A stretch of 56,988 nucleotides of DNA from Collinsella sp. GTDB lineage: Bacteria > Actinomycetota > Coriobacteriia > Coriobacteriales > Coriobacteriaceae. Of this stretch, positions 8,646-15,915 are shown in pieces. Position 1 is the stretch's first letter; each line of letters starts with the position of its first letter. Under the pieces are notes generated by a model that made no database searches, was not told where the DNA came from, and saw only the letters and a list, made by a program, of their open reading frames with translations. The DNA lies in assembly GCA_019419645.1 (NCBI GenBank), contig DXZN01000007.1, forward strand, positions 1-56,988, in the 5' to 3' direction. Both the position numbers and the translations under genes were made by a program.

Positions 8646-10526
8646 CTAAATCGTGGGAAACGCGACGACGTCGGCGGGGCGTGCCAACGTCTCGGCAATT
8701 TGGTCTTGCACCTCGAGCAGGCAATCGAGCAGCAGCGGGTTAAAGGTGCCGCACTTACCGTCCAGGATCATCTGGATTGCCTCCTCGTGCGGGATAGCGT
8801 CCTTGTACACGCGCACACTCGTCAGTGCATCGTACACGTCGGCCACCGAAACTACCTGCGCGGCGATGGGGATATCGTCGCCCTTGAGGCCATCGGGATA
8901 ACCCTTGCCGTCCCAGCGCTCGTGATGCCAACGCGCAATCTGGTACGCATATTCCATAAGCGCATTGCCGGCGTGATGGCTACCCAGCTCAAGCAGCATA
9001 TCGGCGCCGATCGTGGTATGCGTCTTCATGATCTCGAACTCCTCGGGCGTAAGGCGTCCGGGCTTGTTGAGAATCGCATCGTCAATCGACATCTTGCCGA
9101 TATCGTGCAGCGCCGAAGCCAGGGCGATCGTGGAGCGTTCCTCATTGTCGAGGAAGATCGTGCCGCTACGCTGGACCAGACAGCCAAGCAGCAGCTCGGT
9201 CAGCTTCTCGATGTTCGTAACGTGCCTGCCGCTCTCGCCGTTGCGAAGCTCCATGACGCCAGCCATGATGTCGATGAGCATGCGACTGTTCTTGACGCGC
9301 TCGTTGTACTGCTGGGACAGCAGGCTCGTCAGGCGGCGCTGTTTGGCGTACAGGCGGATGGTGTTGTTTACGCGGCGGCGCACGATACGGGAGTCAAACG
9401 GGCGGTTGATATAGTCTGAGGCGCCCAGCTCGTACGCGCGCAGAACCATATCATCGGAATCTTCACTCGAAATCATGATGACAGGCAGATTGTCGATGCC
9501 CGATCGGCGCGACAGATCGGCCAGTACCTCAAAGCCGCTTATGCCCGGCATGACAATATCCAGCAGCACGAGCGACAACTCATCGCCATAGCGGTCGACC
9601 ATGTCGAGTGCCGTACGACCGTTGTCGGCCTCGAGGATGCAATACTCGTCCTTGAGCATCTCGTTGAGAATGACTCGGTTCATCTCGGAGTCATCGACAA
9701 TAAGCACCAAAGGCTTTTCGCTTTGGAAAGCCTCGATGGAATCGGCGTCGGTCACGACCGTACCGGCTTTTGCCTTAGCGCGGCTCAATAACTGGACAGC
9801 GCGGCCAACGCCCTCATCGACTGTCTCGCCATGAATGCGAACACCACCAACACATGCCGTCAAGCTCACGTACTCATGGCCCGGAATAATCGTGGAACGA
9901 ACGGCATCGGACACCTGATGCAGGCGACGGGTGAAGTCATCGGAGGGAATATTGGGCATGACAACCACAAACTTGTCGCAGCCATAGCGCACAAGCTCGT
10001 CAGTCGAACGGATTCCGCTGCGCATGGCTGTCGCCACAGCACCGAGCGCAAGGTCGCCGGCATGACGGCCACATGTATCGTTGAAGACCCTAAAATCATC
10101 AAGGTCGATCATCGCAACGCCGGCATTCATGCGGACGCTTCGGAGCTTTTCCTCGTAATATCGGCGATTGCGCACACTCGTCAGCACGTCGGTGTAGACA
10201 AGGTCCTCTTCTGCGGCCTCTTGCTCATCGATCGGACGCACCATCAGCAGGACATGAGGCTCGCCCTCGACCTTCAGAGGGCGCAGGCGAGCGCGGTACT
10301 CAGTACCATCATTGAGCAGCTGCTCCGACACCTCATCGGAGTCTGCCAAGGCCTCAAGACTCGACTGACGCAGACAAGGGCAGCGATCGCCGGCGAGCAA
10401 GCAGTTAGGCTCCCTCTTAATCTGATCGGCCGACAGCAAACGCACCACGGGGTAGGTCTTCGCGACACGGGCGACCTCAGCGGCAGCCTCCTCGTCGGTT
10501 AGATTGACCTCGTGATTATTGAGCAT
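8646..10526 (-). CDS. GGDEF(degenerate)-receiver-HD-GYP signalling protein
   Basis: 626 aa cytosolic protein. Residues 1-105 are a sensor-like region with a Cys cluster (NCLLAGDRCPCL, 41-52). Residues 108-265 are a GGDEF domain in which the signature reads GCDKF (182-186) instead of GG(D/E)EF, so cyclase activity is doubtful. Residues 272-390 are a receiver with Asp323 (LLDIVMPG); the usual KP lysine is Arg375 (INRPF). Residues 410-610 are an intact HD-GYP domain with HDIGK (474-478) and WDGKGYPDG (538-546), expected to hydrolyse cyclic di-GMP. It is followed by an HPt gene. Likely a phosphorelay output controlling cyclic-dinucleotide breakdown. The domain order is uncommon. Confidence 0.85.
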   Translation of the reverse strand: MLNNHEVNLTDEEAAAEVARVAKTYPVVRLLSADQIKREPNCLLAGDRCPCLRQSSLEALADSDEVSEQLLNDGTEYRARLRPLKVEGEPHVLLMVRPIDEQEAAEEDLVYTDVLTSVRNRRYYEEKLRSVRMNAGVAMIDLDDFRVFNDTCGRHAGDLALGAVATAMRSGIRSTDELVRYGCDKFVVVMPNIPSDDFTRRLHQVSDAVRSTIIPGHEYVSLTACVGGVRIHGETVDEGVGRAVQLLSRAKAKAGTVVTDADSIEAFQSEKPLVLIVDDSEMNRVILNEMLKDEYCILEADNGRTALDMVDRYGDELSLVLLDIVMPGISGFEVLADLSRRSGIDNLPVIMISSEDSDDMVLRAYELGASDYINRPFDSRIVRRRVNNTIRLYAKQRRLTSLLSQQYNERVKNSRMLIDIMAGVMELRNGESGRHVTNIEKLTELLLGCLVQRSGTIFLDNEERSTIALASALHDIGKMSIDDAILNKPGRLTPEEFEIMKTHTTIGADMLLELGSHHAGNALMEYAYQIARWHHERWDGKGYPDGLKGDDIPIAAQVVSVADVYDALTSVRVYKDAIPHEEAIQMILDGKCGTFNPLLLDCLLEVQDQIAETLARPADVVAFPTI

Positions 10527-10737
10527 ATGGGGCCCTTTCGATAGTTTCGCATGGTAGCGGTGGGTTCCAAATGCTACAAGGGTAACACCTTGTCGATGCA
10601 GGTAAGTACGTGAATGCTGTTACATTTTTATGAGTTGGCAGGCGGCGCGATTGAAGTCGCAGACGTGAGGTTTTGAGCACATTTGTTAACACGGCCGAAA
10701 CGTTTGCGGGTGAAGCCTGCTTTGGCCATTGCGGGTG

Positions 10738-11535
10738 TTAGAGCCCCAGGATGCCACGGACAGCCCGGGCAGCCGCTGCCGGGCGATCGCGCAGACCGTT
10801 ATGCGCGCCCGGGATCGTCACGAGAGGGCAATCGAGATATTCGGCAGCCGCTCGCGTGCCAGCCTCGCGGGGCGTGCCAATCGAGAGCTCGCCCAGGAGC
10901 ACGGCGGCCACCGTTTTTGACGCGCGAACGCTATTCCAATCGGGAACGCAGGTCATAGTAATCCCGTATTCGTTCGCCATGAAACTGCGGCCGTTGCGCA
11001 GGGCATGTTTGACTTCCGCTTCGGTCGTCCCAGGAGCCTCGGGGTCCAAGTCGCCGAGGGCTCCCAAGAAAAGCCGGAGCGCCCTTGAAACCTTTCCAGT
11101 CGCAATCATATCGAGCAAAACCGGAGCTGCGCCCATACCGACGCCTTCGGCCGACACAGCCGGCTCATGCAGAATCGTACGGGCGACGAGATGGGGTTCG
11201 GTGCGGAGAAGCTCCAGCGCCACCAACGTACCGGCGCTATGCGCAAGCACATTTGCCGGAGCGCCAACGTGTTCGATCACGGCTTGCAGGTCGGCGGCCT
11301 GAGCGGCAAGATCATAGCTGCCGTCTGCCGCATCGCTGCTGCCACCGCAGCCGCGGCGGTCGTAGGCAATTACGCGGTAGTTGCGGCTGAGCTCACAAGC
11401 GATACCGTCGAAAAATGTGCCGTCGACACAAGCGCCGTGCACGCACACCAAGGCAGGAGTATCAGGCGACACATCTGGGCCGGCATATTCGCGACAGGCA
11501 ATCGTGGTGCCCGCATTCTCGACCGTAAAATCCAT
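10738..11535 (-). CDS. alpha/beta-fold hydrolase
   Basis: 265 aa. The oxyanion region is VCVHGACVDGTFFDG (about 30-44), the nucleophile elbow is AHSAGT (Ser near residue 99), and the C-terminal catalytic His is in IPGAHNGLRD. YDRRGCGGSS (about 58-67) is typical of the haloperoxidase/esterase-like branch. A GGGGG sequence precedes the ATG. It stands alone between the HD-GYP gene and a divergently transcribed radical SAM gene. The substrate cannot be told; esterase, peroxidase-like and lactonase activities all occur in this fold. Confidence 0.82.
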   Translation of the reverse strand: MDFTVENAGTTIACREYAGPDVSPDTPALVCVHGACVDGTFFDGIACELSRNYRVIAYDRRGCGGSSDAADGSYDLAAQAADLQAVIEHVGAPANVLAHSAGTLVALELLRTEPHLVARTILHEPAVSAEGVGMGAAPVLLDMIATGKVSRALRLFLGALGDLDPEAPGTTEAEVKHALRNGRSFMANEYGITMTCVPDWNSVRASKTVAAVLLGELSIGTPREAGTRAAAEYLDCPLVTIPGAHNGLRDRPAAAARAVRGILGL

Positions 11536-11760
11536 GTTGTGCCCCCATCATCAACGCTCATCCGGTTGCACGTCAGTGCGGTTGGATGGACCCGTATTGC
11601 CTTACGCCTTGTTAACAGATTAACTTTACCCGACCCGAGGCTTTTCATGGCACGGCATAATGAGCGACGTGAAAAAACGAAACTTGTAAAGCAAGAGCCC
11701 GCACCTTGCTTTGGAGCCGATGCTATGCTTAGGCACAATTGTCTTGAGGAGCATATGCCT

Positions 11761-12537
11761 ATGTCTACGTTTTTGAATGCAAGCCCCATCTTTGGGCCCG
11801 TTCGCAGCCGTCGCCTTGGTCTCTCGCTCGGCGTCAACATGATGCCGGCCAGCGGCAAAATCTGCACGTTCGACTGCATTTACTGCGAAAACGGCCTCAA
11901 CGCCGAACGCCCCTGCCATGAGCTGTACAACACGGCTGCCGTGGTACTCGACGCGCTCGAGGCAAAGCTGCGCGAGATGGCAGCCGAGGGCGAGCTCCCC
12001 GATGTGATCACCTTCGCAGGCAACGGCGAGCCCACCGCCGCACCGGAGTTTCCGCAGGCCATCGCCGGCGCCGTCGCGCTGCGCGACGAGCTTGCCCCAA
12101 ACTCCAAGATCGCCGTGCTCTCCAACGGCACGCGCGCCGACCGCCCCGAAGTGCACGACGCGCTCATGATGGTCGACGACAACATCCTCAAGCTCGATAC
12201 GGTCGATCCGGCATTTATCCAGCTGCTCGACCAGCCTGTTGGCCCCTACGACGTCGAGCACCAGATTGAGACGTTCGCAAGCTTTGACGGTCACGTTATT
12301 ATCCAGACGATCTTTTTGACCGGTGAGTATCTGAGCAAGCCCATCGACAACACCGGCGAGGAGTACGTTGCCCCCTGGCTCGCGGCGCTCGAGCGCATTC
12401 GCCCGCAGGAGGCGACCATCTACACGGTGGCACGCGAGACGCCGGTCGCCGGCCTTGCCAAAGCAGCGCCCGAGGTGCTCGACGCCATTGCCGCGCGTGT
12501 CCAAGCCCTCGGCATTCCCTGCCAGGTGAGCTACTAG
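11761..12537 (+). CDS. radical SAM protein (CxxxCxxC, tRNA/wybutosine-like or AmmeMemo-type fold)
   Basis: 258 aa from the ATG at 11761, placed nine bases after TTGAGGAG; the ATG at 11755 (two residues longer) is the alternative. The [4Fe-4S] motif is CTFDCIYC (Cys35, Cys39, Cys42). VITFAGNGEPTAAPEFP is the SAM-binding GGE-like motif, and GPVRSRRLGLSLGVN at the N-terminus identifies the group often annotated as 'radical SAM protein, SPASM-less, YfkA/TyrG-like'. IFLTGEYLSKPIDNT and ERIRPQEATIYTVARETP follow. The reaction is not established. It is monocistronic, ending before a palindromic element. Confidence 0.85.
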   Translation: MSTFLNASPIFGPVRSRRLGLSLGVNMMPASGKICTFDCIYCENGLNAERPCHELYNTAAVVLDALEAKLREMAAEGELPDVITFAGNGEPTAAPEFPQAIAGAVALRDELAPNSKIAVLSNGTRADRPEVHDALMMVDDNILKLDTVDPAFIQLLDQPVGPYDVEHQIETFASFDGHVIIQTIFLTGEYLSKPIDNTGEEYVAPWLAALERIRPQEATIYTVARETPVAGLAKAAPEVLDAIAARVQALGIPCQVSY

Positions 12538-12578
12538 CAAAACCACGCAGCAGCTAGTGCCCGCCATCCCGCCCCATC

Positions 12579-12645
12579 AGTTGCGGTGATATAGTTCCTA
12601 TTTGTGCTGTTAAACCGCTTAAATCGGAACTATATCACCGCAACT
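12579..12645. repeat. AGTTGCGGTGA palindrome, copy a
   Basis: A perfect 20-bp inverted repeat: AGTTGCGGTGATATAGTTCC (12579-12598) and its complement at 12626-12645, around a 27-base loop. The outer AGTTGCGGTGA ends recur in palindromes at 19948 and 21183. It sits between the radical SAM gene and the methionine aminopeptidase gene. Confidence 0.85.
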
Positions 12646-12697
12646 TTTATGGACGCGTGGGTGGGCTATACTAGCTGCGAATGAAAGGAAGTTAGCC

Positions 12698-13585
12698 ATG
12701 TATGACAAAGGACCCGTGCCCGGCCGCAACGACGCTTGCTGGTGCGGCAGCGGCAAGAAATACAAGAAATGCCATAGCGCCTTTGATGAGCGCCTCGAGC
12801 GCTTGTGGGAAGAAGGCTGGGAGGTTCTGCCTCGCACGCTCTACAAGACTCCCGCCGATATCGAGGGCATCAAGCGCTCGGCAGCCATCAACGTGGGCGT
12901 GCTCGATTATGTGGGCGAGCATATCGCCGCAGGCATGACCACCAACCAGATCGACCAGATGATCTACGACTACACCGTCGAGCACGGTGGCACGCCGGCC
13001 GACCTTAACTACGAGGGCTATCCCAAGAGCGTGTGCACCTCGATCAACGACGTCGTCTGCCACGGTATCCCCTGCGATGCGGATGTGCTGCACGAGGGCG
13101 ACATCATCAACGTAGACTGCTCCACGATCTTGGACGGTTACTTTAGTGATTCGAGCCGCATGTTCTGCATCGGCGAGGTCTCGGCCGAGCGTCAGCGCCT
13201 GGTCGACGTCACCCGCGCCAGCGTGGAGGCGGGTCTGGCGGCCGTCAAGCCATGGCTGCCGTTGTCCGTTATGGCCGAGGCAGTGCAAAAGACCGTCGAG
13301 GACGTCGGCTTTAGCGTGGTGCGCGAGTACGGCGGACACGGCATCGGTAAGGAGTTCCACGAGGACCCGTTTGTGGGCTTTACCACCGAGGCGCCCGATG
13401 TGGACACCATCATGGTGCCGGGCATGGTCTTTACCATCGAGCCCATGGTCAACGCCGGAGCGCCCGACATCAAGATCAGCAAGGGCGACGGCTGGTGCGT
13501 GCGCACCAAGGACGGCAGCGATTCGGCCCAGTGCGAGGTACAGCTCGTGGTGACCGAGGACGGCTACGAGCTGCTGAGCTGGTAG
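12698..13585 (+). CDS. map: type I methionine aminopeptidase with N-terminal SEC-C motif
   Basis: 295 aa cytosolic metalloenzyme that removes the initiator Met from new proteins. Residues 8-26 form an SEC-C zinc motif (GRNDACWCGSGKKYKKCH), which in type Ia-plus enzymes is thought to help ribosome binding. The pita-bread catalytic core follows: Asp in NVDCSTILDG, Asp in YFSDSSRMF, His in GHGIGKEFHEDP, Glu in FTIEPM and the last Glu in SAQCEVQLVVT are the five metal ligands. AAAGGAAG precedes the ATG. A terminator follows. The SEC-C motif is frequent in Actinobacteria and some Clostridia. Confidence 0.93.
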   Translation: MYDKGPVPGRNDACWCGSGKKYKKCHSAFDERLERLWEEGWEVLPRTLYKTPADIEGIKRSAAINVGVLDYVGEHIAAGMTTNQIDQMIYDYTVEHGGTPADLNYEGYPKSVCTSINDVVCHGIPCDADVLHEGDIINVDCSTILDGYFSDSSRMFCIGEVSAERQRLVDVTRASVEAGLAAVKPWLPLSVMAEAVQKTVEDVGFSVVREYGGHGIGKEFHEDPFVGFTTEAPDVDTIMVPGMVFTIEPMVNAGAPDIKISKGDGWCVRTKDGSDSAQCEVQLVVTEDGYELLSW

Positions 13586-13594
13586 CCGTGGATG

Positions 13595-13638
13595 CGCCGG
13601 ATGCTGACGGGCACGCTCGTCTTGCATCCGGCGTTTTT
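13595..13638 (+). terminator. terminator of map
   Basis: CGCCGGATGC (13595-13604) pairs with GCATCCGGCG (13624-13633) and is followed directly by TTTTT. It lies 10 bp after the methionine aminopeptidase stop codon. Confidence 0.85.
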
Positions 13639-13660
13639 GTTTGAACGTTTTGCCTGATAT

Positions 13661-13697
13661 AACCTGCCAAAATAAACCTGTCCCTTTTTGGTAGGTT
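13661..13697 (+). repeat. dispersed CCTGCCAAAA repeat, copy 2
   Basis: Same element as copy 1 (ends GGTAGGTT). It lies between the map terminator and the start of the dehydrogenase gene, only about five bases before that gene's ribosome-binding site. Confidence 0.88.
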
Positions 13698-13715
13698 GAG
13701 CGGAGAGGACTGCTT

Positions 13716-14651
13716 GTGAACATCCTGGTTTTGTTGCCCGTCAACAATCGCCATCGCGCAATTCTTGAGTCGAGCGCTCCGGGCGAGGACTTTATCTACA
13801 CGAGCGCCGACGCCGCCACGCGCGAGCAGGTCGCCGGTGCGGACGTGATCTTGGGCAACATCGACCCTGACATGCTCACGGCATGCGAGCATCTCCAGCT
13901 GTTGCAATTGCAGACCGCCGGCTATGACGACTACCTTGCTGCTGGCACCGTGCCGGCTGACGCCAAGCTGTCTTGCTCGATCGGTGCCTACGGTCAGGCC
14001 GTAAGCGAGCACATGTTTGCCATGGTCCTTTCCATGATGAAGCGCCTGCCTGGCTACCAAGATTTACAGCGCGAGCATCGCTGGGAGGATTTGGGGCCGG
14101 TTACCTCGCTCAAAAATGCCAACGTGCTGGTGCTGGGCGCGGGCGACATTGGCGGCCACTTTGCCACGCTCTGCCGCAGCATGGGCGCACACGTCCGCGG
14201 CATCAAGCGCCATCCGCTCGTCTACCCCATTGTGTTTGAGGACATGGACGGCATGGATGCCCTGCCCGAGCGCCTGGCCGAGGCAGACGTCGTCGCATCC
14301 TTTATGCCCAGCACACCCGAGACCCGCGGCCTGGCGAACGCCGAGTTCTTCGCCGCGATGAAGCCGGGCGCCCTCTTTGCCAACGGCGGCCGCGGCGATC
14401 TTGTGGTCGCCGACGACTTAGTTGCCGCCCTGGAGTCAGGACATCTCGCCGGCGCCGCGGTCGACGTCACCGACCCCGAGCCGCTGCCTGCGACAAGCCC
14501 GTTGTGGGATGCGCCCAACATGCTCATCACGCCGCATGTCTCCGGTTGGTTCCACCTGGCAGCCACGCTCAACAATGTGGTCGACATTGCCGCAGAGAAT
14601 CTGCGTCATCTGCAAGCCGGCGAAACTTTACGTTGTTGGATCGAGCACTAA
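13716..14651 (+). CDS. D-2-hydroxyacid dehydrogenase family protein (NAD(P)-dependent)
   Basis: 311 aa. Starts at GTG, with GGAGAGGA seven bases before. The N-terminal substrate domain (1-100) includes LLQLQTAGYDDY. The Rossmann motif is LGAGDIGGHFA (about 142-152). The catalytic triad of the family is visible: Arg in NGGRGDLVV, Glu in VTDPEPLP and His in ITPHVSG. It reduces 2-oxo acids or oxidises 2-hydroxy acids in the cytosol; SerA, LdhA and glyoxylate reductase belong to the same family. The neighbours give no clue to the substrate. Confidence 0.86.
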   Translation: MNILVLLPVNNRHRAILESSAPGEDFIYTSADAATREQVAGADVILGNIDPDMLTACEHLQLLQLQTAGYDDYLAAGTVPADAKLSCSIGAYGQAVSEHMFAMVLSMMKRLPGYQDLQREHRWEDLGPVTSLKNANVLVLGAGDIGGHFATLCRSMGAHVRGIKRHPLVYPIVFEDMDGMDALPERLAEADVVASFMPSTPETRGLANAEFFAAMKPGALFANGGRGDLVVADDLVAALESGHLAGAAVDVTDPEPLPATSPLWDAPNMLITPHVSGWFHLAATLNNVVDIAAENLRHLQAGETLRCWIEH

Positions 14652-14654
14652 TTT

Positions 14655-14682
14655 GTTCCGGCGTTTTACCAAACGCCGGAAC
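14655..14682 (+). terminator. hairpin after the dehydrogenase gene
   Basis: GTTCCGGCGTTT (14655-14666) and AAACGCCGGAAC (14671-14682) pair perfectly around TACC, four bases after the stop codon. No long T-run follows, so it may be a 3'-end stabiliser rather than a strict terminator. Confidence 0.7.
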
Positions 14683-14696
14683 TGCTCGACGCTGCG

Positions 14697-14793
14697 AGCC
14701 CGCCGTTTGGCCAATCTGCCGTTCAATTTCAAAGGCGCGACCAGAAGGTCAGCGCCTTTTCATTTCACGGCACCTTGGCTCAAACGGCGGGCT
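14697..14793. repeat. nested palindromic element
   Basis: AGCCCGCCGTTTG (14697-14709) pairs with CAAACGGCGGGCT (14781-14793). Inside it TGCCGT (14717-14722) pairs with ACGGCA, then AAAGGCGC (14731-14738) with GCGCCTTT (14752-14759), then GACC with GGTC. The innermost stem followed by TTTTCATTTC could be a plus-strand terminator. It separates the dehydrogenase from the convergent PIN gene. Confidence 0.75.
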
Positions 14794-14832
14794 CTCGCTG
14801 ACTTTTGTTCAACCTGTGGGATCTTTAAATTG

Positions 14833-15324
14833 CTAGAGCGTTACTAAGTATTTTTTTGCGTCTTCTACACTCATTGCTGCGACGGGTGCATGCGAACAGA
14901 GTTTGACATCGTTGGTGACCAGTAGATCTGCTTGAGCGCGTATCGCTGCCGCAATGATTAAATCGTCTTCGTAATCGCTATGGAGCTCACGCTGCCTGCT
15001 CGCCATCCATATGTCGCTCAGGTCACAGGGCACTGGCGTGGCAAGCTGCGACAGCACGCTAAGACAATCCCATGCAAGCGATGTCGCTGCCGCAGCGGCA
15101 TCTTGGGAAAGAGAACCATGCTCTCGCCGATACCATGCCTTATGTTCGCTTGAAATCAAATAGAACAGGTCTTTGGACGATGTCGCCGCGTACAGCAAAT
15201 CAGCCTGTGCCGTGCATGCATCGCGTAAAAACTCAATCGCCACCGAACGACCACGTCGTGAGGGAATGAAGTAATCGAGCCACACGTTGGTGTCAACCAA
15301 GATGCGCTTTGGAGTCTCACTCAT
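14833..15324 (-). CDS. PIN-domain ribonuclease toxin
   Basis: 163 aa. The PIN fold acidic residues are visible: Asp in ILVDTNVWLDYF (about residues 9-20), DYEDDLIIAAA (about 117-127) and VTNDVKL (about 135-141). The start codon lies inside the end of the upstream antitoxin gene (8-bp overlap at 15317-15324), the usual arrangement of type II toxin-antitoxin pairs. It should cleave RNA in a metal-dependent way when free of antitoxin. The RNA target is unknown. The PIN fold call is secure; toxicity is inferred from the pairing. Confidence 0.85.
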   Translation of the reverse strand: MSETPKRILVDTNVWLDYFIPSRRGRSVAIEFLRDACTAQADLLYAATSSKDLFYLISSEHKAWYRREHGSLSQDAAAAATSLAWDCLSVLSQLATPVPCDLSDIWMASRQRELHSDYEDDLIIAAAIRAQADLLVTNDVKLCSHAPVAAMSVEDAKKYLVTL

Positions 15325-15697
15325 AGAGCCAGCTCATCTCCTCGCCATAGCGATCAGCATAGGCATTCCGTTTGAGCTCTTCGTCGTCCGATGGCTGAGC
15401 CTTGACCATATCGATTCCCGACTCACGGCAAGCGGCAGCGAACAGCTTCGACCCCTGATCCATGAGCTCGAGCTTACGTTTGGCGGCCTTTTCGCGCTCG
15501 CGCTGTTCCGCCCGGGCACGACTGGGCAGCAGGATATCCTCGAGCGCACCGGGGCGATCGGCCAGCGACGCTGCAAGCTGCCAGAGCGCTCGCACCGCTT
15601 GGCTCGGCGTCATACCGGCCTTGGAGAGAGCGGCGTCCCCACTCCTTTTAAGATCGGCATCGAGACGTACGTTGATCTGAGCGGCGGTTGTGGTCAT
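15317..15697 (-). CDS. ribbon-helix-helix antitoxin (RelB/DinJ-like)
   Basis: 126 aa. Residues 7-45 (INVRLDADLKRSGDAALSKAGMTPSQAVRALW) match the RelB/DinJ ribbon-helix-helix pattern of a beta strand, then two helices with SQAVR in the second. The C-terminal half is highly charged (REREKAAKRKLELM) and should wrap the PIN toxin encoded immediately downstream with overlapping codons. AGGAGGGG precedes the ATG. As with this family, it probably represses its own promoter, which lies in the AT-rich stretch upstream (15700-15780). Confidence 0.85.
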   Translation of the reverse strand: MTTTAAQINVRLDADLKRSGDAALSKAGMTPSQAVRALWQLAASLADRPGALEDILLPSRARAEQREREKAAKRKLELMDQGSKLFAAACRESGIDMVKAQPSDDEELKRNAYADRYGEEMSWLYE

Positions 15698-15796
15698 AGC
15701 CCCTCCTTAGTACTTCAAAACTATCATAAAATACTATGGTAGATACGTAAAGCATGTAAAGCACTTATAAGCATTAGCCGTACTCTGTACACAAAA

Positions 15797-15827
15797 AGCC
15801 GCCGAGGCGCACTGCACCTCGGCGGCT
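15797..15827 (-). terminator. terminator of the M18 aminopeptidase gene
   Basis: AGCCGCCGAGG (15797-15807) pairs with CCTCGGCGGCT (15817-15827). Read on the minus strand the hairpin is followed by TTTTTGTG. It lies about 90 bp past the aminopeptidase stop. Confidence 0.8.
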
Positions 15828-15874
15828 ACGCATCACCGATCTAGTTCGGTTTCACCCCTTGCATTCGCCCAGAT

Positions 15875-15915
15875 AAAACCTGCCAAAATGAACCTGTCCC
15901 TTTTTGGCAGGTTTT
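15875..15915 (+). repeat. dispersed CCTGCCAAAA repeat, copy 3
   Basis: A full copy with GGCAGG on both sides and one change (AAAATGAACC). Its right end supplies the TAA stop codon of the minus-strand M18 aminopeptidase gene. The flanking CCCAGATA on the left is shared with copies 4 and (nearly) 6. Confidence 0.9.

Noticed and set aside
13476..14060. Open frames containing LPKRDRFILAG at several places
   Set aside because: The shared peptide is only the minus-strand translation of the dispersed CCTGCCAAAA repeat, so it is not a protein family.
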